Shown: in pieces, positions 56,046 to 64,000 of the stretch | Layout: each line of letters begins with the position of its first letter | Numbering within the stretch: the first letter of the stretch is position 1 | Origin: Candidatus Poribacteria bacterium | GTDB lineage: Bacteria; Poribacteria; WGA-4E; WGA-3G | Direction: 5' to 3' | Length of the DNA: 64,000 nucleotides | Assembly (NCBI GenBank): GCA_028824685.1 | Contig: JAPPCZ010000110.1 | Location: forward strand, 1 to 64,000 | Notes under the pieces: generated by a model | The model's input: the letters and a program-made list of their open reading frames with translations, nothing else | What the model was told of the DNA's origin: nothing | Database searches by the model: none | Position numbers and translations under genes: made by a program

Positions 56046-57713
56046 TTAGCGATTTTCTTCAATACGGATAACTTGGTTCGCTGAAAGATTTTCAAGTCTC
56101 TGGACATGTCCTCCCAACCATCTTACTTCAATTGATTTAACCTTTGAATGCGTGTCAAGTCCAAGAAGCAAACCGAGTTCGCTACAAGAAGCATAGCTGC
56201 CACCACAGACAACTTCTTTGACTTGCGTTTTTTCACCTGTCTGCACTTTGACTTTAGCACCAATTCCGTCACGGTTGCTCTTAGTCCCGACTAATTGAAC
56301 TTTTAGCCAATAATTTTCTGTTTTGGAGTCGTTTCGGAGAAGTACAGCACTCTCTCCACAACATGAGACCAGAATATCTACGTCTCCATCGTTATCATAA
56401 TCACCGATAGCAGTGCCGCGCGCAACCACAGGACGTGTGAAAAACTTCCCTACTGCTTTAGATATTTCCTTGAAACCTCCTGATCCAGTGTAATAAAACA
56501 ACTGACACGTTTGTTTGTAAGAGAGAGAAGGCGTGATTTGTGAGACGTTGTCCCACACATGCCCATTCGCGACGAAAAGGTCTAAAGTGCCATTTTTGTC
56601 TGCGTCAAGAAATTGTGTGCCAAAACCGAGTTGTGAAAAACTGGGTTCGGCAAGACCTGTTTCAAACGTAGTCATCGTAAAGAAACCATCACCATCGTTT
56701 TGGAATAGACTGTTGACTTCCAACGAGAAATTTGTGACAAAAAGATCTGACAATCCATCATTATTGTAATCGCCATTGGCAATCCCCATACTTGCTGTCG
56801 CGCGTCCCTCTGAGTTATATGCAATACCTGCTGAAACCGCAACCTCTGTAAATGTGCCATCACCGTTATTGCGATATAAAAAGTCTTGCACAGCATCATT
56901 TGCTACAAAAATATCTGGATAGCCATCATTGTTGTAATCTGTAAAAGTGACACCTAATCCTTTTCCAGTATTACGGACACCTGACCGCCCAGTGACATCC
57001 GTGAAAGTGCCATCACCATTATTACGGTAGAGCGTGTCTCTTGCACCCGGATATTCATGTGGACCGCAGTAGATATGAACGCCTTCGAGCGAACATGGAT
57101 GTGCTGTTTTAACCTGATATTCCAAATAGTTTACTACGTATAGATCAAGGTATCCATCAAGATTGTAGTCACCAAAGGATGCACTCACGCTCCAGTGGGC
57201 ATCGCCAACACCAGCATGGGATGTAACATCAGTAAAAGTGCCATCACCATTATTGCGGTAGAGTTGATTTCTCCCAAAATTTGTCAGATATAGGTCTGCA
57301 TCCCCATCGTTGTCGTAATCAGCGGAAATGCATCCCATGCCGTAACCGTTATTTTTTTGAAATCCTGCTTGAGCAGAGACATCTGTAAAAGTGCCATCAC
57401 CGTTGTTACGATAAAGAACGTTCATCTCACCCGCTTGGGCGCGTGGTTGAGAAGTATTCTCACAGGATTTGCCACTGTTGACAAGATAGATATCAAGAAA
57501 ACCGTCATTGTCATAGTCGAAGAATAGGCAACCAGCACCCATCGTTTCAGGCAAATACTTTTGTTCAGATGCACCGTTGATGTGTATGAAATGGATTCCA
57601 GCTGCTTCGGTTTGATCGGAAAAGTGGATAGCTGCTTCTTCAGCACTTAAAGGTAGGATGCATGCGGACAGTAGAACGCAAATTAGTAGTAGATTAGTGC
57701 AGTGTCTACTCAT
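56046..57713 (-). CDS. Secreted CRTAC1-type FG-GAP/ASPIC protein
   Basis: 555 residues with a signal peptide (LLLICVLLSACILPLSAEEA; the Cys there could mark a lipoprotein, but no clear lipobox is seen). Repeated FG-GAP/VCBS units with DYDNDG and NNGDGTFTDV motifs run to about residue 440. An ASPIC/UnbV domain follows (GTKSNRDGIGAKVKVQTG, KSIEVRWLGGHVQRLENL). It ends at the ASPIC domain without the FlgD-like tail of its homologue at 52323. The two differ in anchoring but share the propeller plan. No good ribosome site is seen. Confidence 0.82.
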   Translation of the reverse strand: MSRHCTNLLLICVLLSACILPLSAEEAAIHFSDQTEAAGIHFIHINGASEQKYLPETMGAGCLFFDYDNDGFLDIYLVNSGKSCENTSQPRAQAGEMNVLYRNNGDGTFTDVSAQAGFQKNNGYGMGCISADYDNDGDADLYLTNFGRNQLYRNNGDGTFTDVTSHAGVGDAHWSVSASFGDYNLDGYLDLYVVNYLEYQVKTAHPCSLEGVHIYCGPHEYPGARDTLYRNNGDGTFTDVTGRSGVRNTGKGLGVTFTDYNNDGYPDIFVANDAVQDFLYRNNGDGTFTEVAVSAGIAYNSEGRATASMGIANGDYNNDGLSDLFVTNFSLEVNSLFQNDGDGFFTMTTFETGLAEPSFSQLGFGTQFLDADKNGTLDLFVANGHVWDNVSQITPSLSYKQTCQLFYYTGSGGFKEISKAVGKFFTRPVVARGTAIGDYDNDGDVDILVSCCGESAVLLRNDSKTENYWLKVQLVGTKSNRDGIGAKVKVQTGEKTQVKEVVCGGSYASCSELGLLLGLDTHSKVKSIEVRWLGGHVQRLENLSANQVIRIEENR

Positions 57714-57727
57714 ATTTTATAGGTAAT

Positions 57728-57787
57728 GTCGCGATTCGGAGATCGCTCCTACCAAGAAGATTGTAGGAGGGAACTCCGATTCCCGAC
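57728..57787. repeat. Imperfect 25-base inverted repeat
   Basis: GTCGCGATTCGGAGATCGCTCCTAC-type arm at 57728-57752 and GTAGGAGGGAACTCC...CCCGAC arm at 57763-57787. They match as inverted repeats with four mismatches in 25. The same units occur in reversed order at 50923-50985. Probable REP-like element. Confidence 0.55.
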
Positions 57788-57868
57788 TACTGACATGACT
57801 CGTAATTTTAGAGTGGACAGACCATAAGAGATATTTCCATTGCATAAAATTAATTGTGGCAAATATTA

Positions 57869-60175
57869 TCAAGGGGAATTGAGTTCTGAATGCTTCATTA
57901 ACTTCGTAATTTTGTCCAACTGTTGCCTCGCATGCGGGACGATACTGTTGTCTGGATATGTAGTAAGCAGAGTTGTATAAGCATCCGCAGCATTCGAAAA
58001 GTCCTGCTTTTTCTGATATATTTCTGCTATTTGCGTTAAAGCCGCCGCTGCTAAAGGACCTTCTTGAGCAACTATCTGTCGATATGAATGAAGAGCATCG
58101 TCATAAGCGTTTTGAGAGCGATATATTGAACCGAGAAGCATCCATACATCATCAATAATTAGAGATTTTGGATAAAGTGAAATCGTATCCTCACACTGTG
58201 TGATTGCTGCTTCAGTGTTACCAGTTAGGTGGAATTGAAGCGCGTTTGCATAATCGGTTAGCGGGATAGTAAAATAGTCAGTATTATCTTGAATCAGGAC
58301 AATTCGTTCAAGTGCATCATTCGTGAGTTTATCCGATTTTGAGAGTCTAATTGCTTTTCTATATTCAGCGACAGCACTGTCGAATTCTGTCGCAAAAAAA
58401 TAAGAGTCGCCAATCAATTTTCGGGCAGTAGCACTTAAACGAGTGGAACTTTCTACTATCGGTGTCAAGACCTGTCTTGCAAGTGTATATCTTTTCAGCA
58501 GAAGGTGACATTCTCCTAAAATTAACTGTGCTTCCATAAATTGATTACCTATTAAACGCTGCGCAAACAACGGTTGAAGCGTCATTTGTGCGGCTTTGGG
58601 ATTATGAAGACCATGCAACTGAATCTGTGCAAGCAGAAATTGACTATCAATTGAAGCAGTTCTGTTCTTATTTAATTCTTTTAGGATATTGGCTGCTTCA
58701 GTCCACTGCTCTGCATTTTGGTATAACTTTGCGAGGTTGTATTGTGTACTTGTAATTATTCTCCTATCCCTTGAAAGTTGTAACAGTGTTTTGTAAAATT
58801 CTATTGCTGATGGATTTTGATTGCGCTCCAAAACACTTGCAAATCTTTCCAAAGTTAGATCAATGGAGGTAGAATAATATCTGTGAAGTTTTGTGAATGT
58901 TTTTAGTGCTTCATCAAGTTGTCCGGCATAGAAAAAGAGTTCACCTAGAGTCAAAACGTTGTTGAGATTTTGTGGCACCGCCTGATGTGCCTTTTGATAC
59001 TGTGCAATCAATTTTTCACGAAGTGGCTTTTGTCTATCTCCTTGATAAATTTCAAGCATAGCTTCCCATATAGATTCCCGTTGACTACTGCTGGGACCAA
59101 CATTCTGTAAACCGTCAAGATAGATGGCGGCAGCTTTTTCAATATCTCCCTGAATTTTGTATGCTGCTGCGAGCTGAATATAGAGGTAGCCATATTGGGG
59201 ATTTATCTTTATCGCTTCCTGAAACGCCTTCACTGCTTCAGTGTACATCTTGTGTGAAAGATAAATCGCCCCAAGCTGCTGATCTCGATCAGGTGCCCCT
59301 GCCACCAATTTCTTCCATTCGGCGATCGCTTTTTCCTTATTGCCAAGTTCAATGTAGAGAGAGCCGAGTTTTCGTCTGATAGCTGTATTTGCTGGATTTT
59401 TTTCAAGCACGTTCTTATAAAGTTCTAATGCTTGCTGGTGTTTTCCCTGTTGTTGATATAGGTTTGCAAGTTCCTCTAATAGGGTGGTATCAGTCGGATT
59501 TAATTTCATCCGTTCCGTGATAAGTTTTTCTGCCTCTGCGTGCCGTTCGTTTTGGGTATATAAACGAACAAGGCTGCTTATTGCAGATGAGCGATAAATA
59601 GAATTCGGAAAATTATCAAGGAAATACTTGTAACTTGCCATCGCATCCTCATGTTTTCCTTCTATGTATTCGTAGTACGCAGTAAGGTAGGCAGCAACAG
59701 CAGCCGCGGAACTATTAGGATGTTGCTTCATAATCTGCTTGCATAGTACAATTGCTTCTTTGTACTGGTAGCGTTGCCGATAGAGATTAGAGAGTTGATG
59801 TACAGCTTGGGTTGCGTAAGACCCGTCCGGATCTTCATCAATAATCTCTTTGAAGATGCGGCGTGCTTCTACATCCTCACCAAGTTTTGCGTAACTTTGC
59901 CCTAACATAAGCCGCATCGAATCTTTTTGGGTCTGCGTAAGTTCGGTTTTAAGCAATGCCTGATACGCTTTAATCGCCTCAGTGTAATTGCGTTCATAAT
60001 AGTGATCGTTCGCTTTCTGAATAGCGTTTAATGTTTGGATTCTTGCCGCGTGGTCATCATTAGATTGCACCTGCGCGAAAACATCGGTGCAAGTCCCAGT
60101 TCCGACAAAGAGGAAAAATGTTATAATTGTTACTGATATTGAAATTCGCTTTAAGTAAGTGATTGTTTGTAGCAT
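57869..60175 (-). CDS. Exported tetratricopeptide-repeat protein
   Basis: 768 residues. N-terminal hydrophobic segment (ISISVTIITFFLFVGTGTCTDVFAQ) serves as signal. The remainder is a long array of TPR-type helical hairpins (ERNYTEAIKAYQALL, AYLTAYYEYIEGKHEDAMASY, LYQQQGKHQQALELYKNVLEKNPANTAIRR, ATEFDSAVAEYRKAIRLS and others), with no enzymatic domain. Such proteins scaffold periplasmic or outer-membrane complexes. GAGG is seven bases before the ATG. Partner not evident. Confidence 0.82.
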   Translation of the reverse strand: MLQTITYLKRISISVTIITFFLFVGTGTCTDVFAQVQSNDDHAARIQTLNAIQKANDHYYERNYTEAIKAYQALLKTELTQTQKDSMRLMLGQSYAKLGEDVEARRIFKEIIDEDPDGSYATQAVHQLSNLYRQRYQYKEAIVLCKQIMKQHPNSSAAAVAAYLTAYYEYIEGKHEDAMASYKYFLDNFPNSIYRSSAISSLVRLYTQNERHAEAEKLITERMKLNPTDTTLLEELANLYQQQGKHQQALELYKNVLEKNPANTAIRRKLGSLYIELGNKEKAIAEWKKLVAGAPDRDQQLGAIYLSHKMYTEAVKAFQEAIKINPQYGYLYIQLAAAYKIQGDIEKAAAIYLDGLQNVGPSSSQRESIWEAMLEIYQGDRQKPLREKLIAQYQKAHQAVPQNLNNVLTLGELFFYAGQLDEALKTFTKLHRYYSTSIDLTLERFASVLERNQNPSAIEFYKTLLQLSRDRRIITSTQYNLAKLYQNAEQWTEAANILKELNKNRTASIDSQFLLAQIQLHGLHNPKAAQMTLQPLFAQRLIGNQFMEAQLILGECHLLLKRYTLARQVLTPIVESSTRLSATARKLIGDSYFFATEFDSAVAEYRKAIRLSKSDKLTNDALERIVLIQDNTDYFTIPLTDYANALQFHLTGNTEAAITQCEDTISLYPKSLIIDDVWMLLGSIYRSQNAYDDALHSYRQIVAQEGPLAAAALTQIAEIYQKKQDFSNAADAYTTLLTTYPDNSIVPHARQQLDKITKLMKHSELNSP

Positions 60176-60976
60176 TTAAATCCTCATTATCAATGTACTA
60201 AAGTTTGGACAATTTTAAAAGTTTCATCCGGTAGATTTAGGTTATAGTGAAATACAAAAATATATGCACACTTTTGGTCTGTAGGACTTAAACCGACCTA
60301 TTGGACTGTGCCGTAGCACAAACTTTCCAGCTTGTGCAGAGTGTGCGCAACCTAACAGGTTACGCTACAATCGTGTGCAAGTAATTATGGTTTCCACTAT
60401 AAATGAAACGCTGGACAGATCAGAAAGATTCTGAGACACATTTCGCCCCGCCAAATGCCATACGCGCATTTGGCGTTGATTTGGCTGGGGCTGCTCTTAT
60501 CGCATCCGATATATGTTTTTTCTATGAGTCTTCACAAAAAACGTAACTCGTAGAAAAATAATGTAGTGATCAATTAACCTGAGGGGTGTGCATAATTATT
60601 GAATGGATCAACACGGACAGTGACACATTTCAAGTAATGCTTTATTATCCAAGTGCTGTTTGTCGTAGCACAATTCATTGTGCGTTTTCTAACTTGTGTA
60701 CGGCACACGGCGTGTGCCTACTACTTTTAAACGCAAATTAGGCGTTGAATTATTTATGCACACTCCTCAATTAACCTACAGCCCCAGCGGGGCGACAGGT
60801 GTATCAGTTCACTTCTATTGATGTCGGGGCGTTTCTATTAACCTTCACTATCCACAGTGCTCATGAAAATTGTCCAAACTATAGTCAATGTAACACTGCC
60901 TAATCAATAGTTCTGTTGTTTTCAAAACTTGTTGAGAATCGGAGTTTCCTTCTACCTTTAGAGGTGAACTTCTACC
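60176..60976. repeat. Non-coding 800-base repeat-rich gap
   Basis: No supported gene. Palindromes seen: CGCCAAATGC/GCATTTGGCG (60449-60458 and 60466-60475), GGCACAC/GTGTGCC (60702-60718) and GCCCC/GGGGC (60781-60793). GTTGGACAA-type and TATAGT-type stretches recur. The region reads like several short dispersed elements joined. It separates the TPR gene from the WD40 gene. Confidence 0.5.
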
Positions 60977-62848
60977 TTATGTTTTTGTCAAGTAAGGCAT
61001 CATATCCCATAAATAGATGACACCGTCAAAACCTCCGCTTGCCAAAAGTGTACCATCTGGGGAAAAGGCAACCGATTCTACATCACTCTTATGCCCAGAA
61101 AATTCTACAACCAGCTGTGCTGTCTCCACCTGCCATATCTGAATCTTTGCATTTTTTCCTCTACCACCAACAGCGAGAAGCGTACTGTTCGGCGAAAATA
61201 CAAATGACTCAACCCTCACTGTTTCAAATGTCACATTTTTCTCCCAGGTCTTTGTATCCCATAGGTAAATCGTGTTTTCAGATGTTGTGGCAAGATAGTT
61301 GCTATCAGATGAAAATGTGACGACTTTGACCAGATCAGGATGTTTGAGGGTAGCAATCTCCTCTCCCGTTTCAACTTCCCAGACCCTTGCAGTCTGGTCA
61401 ATAGGGCTTCCTTCTGGAGAAATGAAATAAAGGATTCCATCTTCTTCCTGCATTTCAAAATTCCGACCTCCTCCGCTTGCCAGAAGAACTTCATCAGGTG
61501 AGAACGCGACATCATACACTGCTCCTATATGGCCAGTAAACGTCCGCAAATGTTCTTGTGTCGTGATATTCCAGAGGTTGATCTCTCTATCCAACCCTCC
61601 CGTAGCTGCAAGCATTCCACTTGGAGAAACAGCGGCGGACACAACCTCTGCCTGATGGTCGAACACAACTTTCTGTTCATCATCTATCAATAGTATTGCT
61701 GCGTTTCTGGAACGACTTAATCCAATATAATTGCCTTCAGTTGAAAACGTTAAGGATTTCGCTTGCCCCACATCTCGATCAATTGTCTCAATGTCTGTTC
61801 CAGATTCAATATCCCATACCTTGACAGCAGAAAGCTCTGTCATGCCAATTAAGTGTTTCCCATCCGGTGAAAAACTGACAAGCCAACTGTACCAAGAACG
61901 GGGATGAGTGAGAGGAAGATCCCTTATGCCTCTATCTGTCCAATTTCGCTTTTCAAGAGATGTCGGAGTTCCATCAGCAATACAACGCACATCAGTACCA
62001 CCTTCCGAAAAACGAGTTGCCATATATCTGTTATCTAATGAGAAGGTAATAGATGTTGCAGATTTTTTATGGGAGAAGCCCCATATTGCTTCACCGGTCT
62101 GAACATCCCACAGTATCGTGCAACCACTTCTACTGTCCACAACTTGCTCCGCTGTGGCAAAAAACTTTCCATTTTGGGAAAAGGCGATACAATTAATACC
62201 TTCATTATTAAAGATTATATCATCTCTCAATTCGAATCTGATTTTTACCTCTTTCTCCTGATGACTGAAACACCAACGGCTCTCACCTGTTTCAACATCC
62301 CAGATATTGGCTGTGCTATCCCAACTTGCCGTTGCCAAAAGTAACCCATCAGGAGAAAAAACTACTGAAGACACACGATCTTTGTGAGAAATTGTCCAGC
62401 GTGCTTCACCCGTATCAATATCCCACAAGACACCTTTACCATTCCGAGTGCCAGCTGCTAAAAATTTTCCGTTCGGAGAAAAAACTACTGAAGACACATA
62501 ATCTGTATTGGTGAAGGTAGCGGACTTTGTTCCGGTCGCAACATCCCACAGCGACACAATGCCATCCCAATCACCTGTGGCAATTTGGGTGCCATCAGGT
62601 GAAAAAGTAACAACTGAGAGAAGACCTGTTCCTTCCACAGCAATAAGCCGTAGGAAATTATCGGTGTGGGCTTCGTAAAGCCACACACCGATGCGGGATG
62701 CCACAGCAATAAGATTTCCATCAGGAGATGTTGCCGTCGCAGATACACCGCCTCTGCCGAACCGTGCAATCGTCTCAGACGGTAAAGCAATAAGATTTTC
62801 TTGAGGATGGTTCTGAATAAATACTTTGTTAAGCATGCCAAATTCCAT
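60977..62848 (-). CDS. WD40-repeat protein
   Basis: 623 residues made almost wholly of WD40 repeats, about 12 recognisable by FSPDG-type starts and endings such as VSLWDVATG, GVLWDIDTG, ANIWDVETG, INLWNITTQ and IYLWDMMP. This is enough for two seven-bladed-type propellers. No signal peptide or membrane helix, so it is probably cytoplasmic and acts in protein-protein contacts. The start is uncertain; ATG 62848 lacks a strong site and the next Met is four residues on. Confidence 0.85.
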   Translation of the reverse strand: MEFGMLNKVFIQNHPQENLIALPSETIARFGRGGVSATATSPDGNLIAVASRIGVWLYEAHTDNFLRLIAVEGTGLLSVVTFSPDGTQIATGDWDGIVSLWDVATGTKSATFTNTDYVSSVVFSPNGKFLAAGTRNGKGVLWDIDTGEARWTISHKDRVSSVVFSPDGLLLATASWDSTANIWDVETGESRWCFSHQEKEVKIRFELRDDIIFNNEGINCIAFSQNGKFFATAEQVVDSRSGCTILWDVQTGEAIWGFSHKKSATSITFSLDNRYMATRFSEGGTDVRCIADGTPTSLEKRNWTDRGIRDLPLTHPRSWYSWLVSFSPDGKHLIGMTELSAVKVWDIESGTDIETIDRDVGQAKSLTFSTEGNYIGLSRSRNAAILLIDDEQKVVFDHQAEVVSAAVSPSGMLAATGGLDREINLWNITTQEHLRTFTGHIGAVYDVAFSPDEVLLASGGGRNFEMQEEDGILYFISPEGSPIDQTARVWEVETGEEIATLKHPDLVKVVTFSSDSNYLATTSENTIYLWDTKTWEKNVTFETVRVESFVFSPNSTLLAVGGRGKNAKIQIWQVETAQLVVEFSGHKSDVESVAFSPDGTLLASGGFDGVIYLWDMMPYLTKT

Positions 62849-62875
62849 AGTAAACGGTTTGTAAAGGTGTATCTA

Positions 62876-64000
62876 TTAACTTGTCAGAGCAAGACCCACA
62901 GTCAGTGCCATACCGTAAATCATACTGGTTTCGTCTATATCAAACTGCGGGTGATGACACATATTAACAATACCTTTCTGTTCATTTCCTGCACCGACCA
63001 TCACGAAACAGGCAGGAATCTGCTGCGAATAGCACGCGAAATCCTCACCACCGAGTATTGGCGGTATCGGAAAAAGCACATTCTCCTCACCAACTAACGT
63101 TTGCGCAGAGGATACTACCGTATCAACACAAGGTTCATGATTGAAGGTAACAGGGCATCCTTCCTGATAGGCAAAATCATAAGTTGCATCGTGGGCATTT
63201 GCGATACCAGCAAGTAGGTTTTGCAGTTGTGTCCTTACCCGTTTTTGAACATCTTTGTCCAATGTACGGACCGTGCCGCCAAGTGTTATTGATGGTGAAA
63301 TAACATTCTTAGCATCTCCACCGTGAAACTGTGTAATACTGACAACAGCAGAGTCTAAAGGATCCACATTTCTTGAGACAATGGATTGCGCGGCATTTAC
63401 AAACTGTGAACCAATCATGATCGGGTCAACAGTGAGATGTGGAAAAGCAGCGTGTCCGCCCCTTCCTGTGATTGTAATTTCAAATGTGTCCGACTGTGCG
63501 AGCATGGGACCAATGCATGTAGCATATTGCCCCACCAGATAGAGTGGAAAGACATGTATCCCGTAGATTTCGTCAACATCATCAAGTGCCCCGTCTTCAA
63601 TCATTGCTGGCGCGCCACCAGGGTACGCTTCTTCACAAGGTTGAAAGATAAATCGGATATTTGCTTTGAGTTGACTTTTGAGATGTGATAGGATTCTCGC
63701 CGTGCCGATGAGCATCGCAGTGTGTGCATCGTGTCCGCATAAATGTGCCTTGCCATCAATTTTTGATTTATAAGGAACATCGGTCTGTTCCTGAATGGGA
63801 AGTGCGTCCATATCGGCACGCAGCGCAATCCGTTTCGTTGCCCCAGAAACTTCAAGATCACCGACAACCCCTGTTTTTCCGATACCAGTTTTAACAGATA
63901 TTCCGAGTGTCTCAAGTGCATCTGCTGCAATTCCTGCTGTGCGTTCAACATCAAAACCTAATTCAGGGTGCTGGTGAATATCGCGTCGGATCACTACTAT
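62876..64000 (-). CDS. M20D-family amidohydrolase, 5' end cut by window edge
   Basis: 375 codons before the window ends, and the frame stays open to the edge. Motifs: RRDIHQHPELGF at the visible N-terminus, metal ligands in LCGHDAHTAMLIG and FQPCEEAYPGGA, the dimerisation-domain GRGGHAAFPH, VMVGAGNEQ and the C-terminal MCHHPQFDIDE. This is an N-acyl-amino-acid/hippurate or IAA-amide hydrolase type. A GTG at 63994 is not the true start, since the family usually has some 15-20 residues before RRDIHQHPE. Confidence 0.85.
   Translation of the reverse strand: MVVIRRDIHQHPELGFDVERTAGIAADALETLGISVKTGIGKTGVVGDLEVSGATKRIALRADMDALPIQEQTDVPYKSKIDGKAHLCGHDAHTAMLIGTARILSHLKSQLKANIRFIFQPCEEAYPGGAPAMIEDGALDDVDEIYGIHVFPLYLVGQYATCIGPMLAQSDTFEITITGRGGHAAFPHLTVDPIMIGSQFVNAAQSIVSRNVDPLDSAVVSITQFHGGDAKNVISPSITLGGTVRTLDKDVQKRVRTQLQNLLAGIANAHDATYDFAYQEGCPVTFNHEPCVDTVVSSAQTLVGEENVLFPIPPILGGEDFACYSQQIPACFVMVGAGNEQKGIVNMCHHPQFDIDETSMIYGMALTVGLALTS

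Noticed and set aside
60176..60976. CRISPR array
   Set aside because: The palindromes differ in sequence and spacing. There are no regularly spaced direct repeats.
1..64000. Prophage or integrative element spanning the window
   Set aside because: No integrase, tail, portal or conjugation gene was recognised. Housekeeping genes dominate the first 20 kb.

Overview
The window looks like a chromosomal piece of a Gram-negative-type, AT-leaning bacterium, most probably Candidatus Poribacteria or a close relative. That placement is inferred, not searched. It rests on four things: several phytanoyl-CoA dioxygenase (PhyH) paralogues, CRTAC1-type FG-GAP/ASPIC proteins, secreted proteins ending in a FlgD-like tail with an NPFNPETWIPY core, and an outer-membrane assembly pair (TamB-like plus Omp85). 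Many short palindromes and two MITE-like elements lie between genes. No tRNA, rRNA or CRISPR array was seen.

Layout. 1-1.7 kb: a repeat and an M81 peptidase on the minus strand. 1.9-19.8 kb: a plus-strand housekeeping block (RelA/SpoT-type HD hydrolase, sugar-phosphate isomerase-like protein, selD, pyrE, YmdB-type phosphodiesterase, xseA, xseB, dxs, tlyA, a 2,095-residue TamB-like protein and an Omp85/BamA-like protein). 19.8-24.3 kb: a minus-strand nucleoside-type ABC importer (two permeases, one double ATPase) behind a DUF6807 gene. 24.4-25.9 kb: a MITE, a strong promoter and an outer-membrane barrel gene with two in-frame UGA codons. 25.9-64 kb: almost entirely minus strand. It holds an AlbA_2 protein, a PhnY/PhnZ-like oxygenase pair, a metallophosphoesterase, three more PhyH genes around a sulfotransferase and a GC-richer pectate lyase, a second orphan ABC ATPase, an iron alcohol dehydrogenase, purH, a serine acetyltransferase-like gene with an aminotransferase, a dockerin/NPCBM metalloprotease, two CRTAC1 proteins flanking two tandem LamG-like paralogues, a TPR protein, a WD40 protein and a partial M20 amidohydrolase.

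Main point. Two genes in the window appear to use UGA as selenocysteine. selD is interrupted only by a UGA at codon 17, exactly the catalytic Cys/Sec position, three residues before the conserved Lys20, and is followed by a small hairpin of bacterial-SECIS type. The barrel gene at 24846 has a good promoter, Shine-Dalgarno and signal peptide, and two UGA codons spaced as U-x-x-U just after the predicted signal cleavage site, with hairpins immediately downstream. If real, the second is an exported outer-membrane selenoprotein with a UGAU (CGAC-type) motif, which I do not recognise from described families. Other points worth attention are the translationally coupled PhyH/HD phosphonate-oxidation pair and a conserved TTWGxxK terminal motif shared by four exported proteins.
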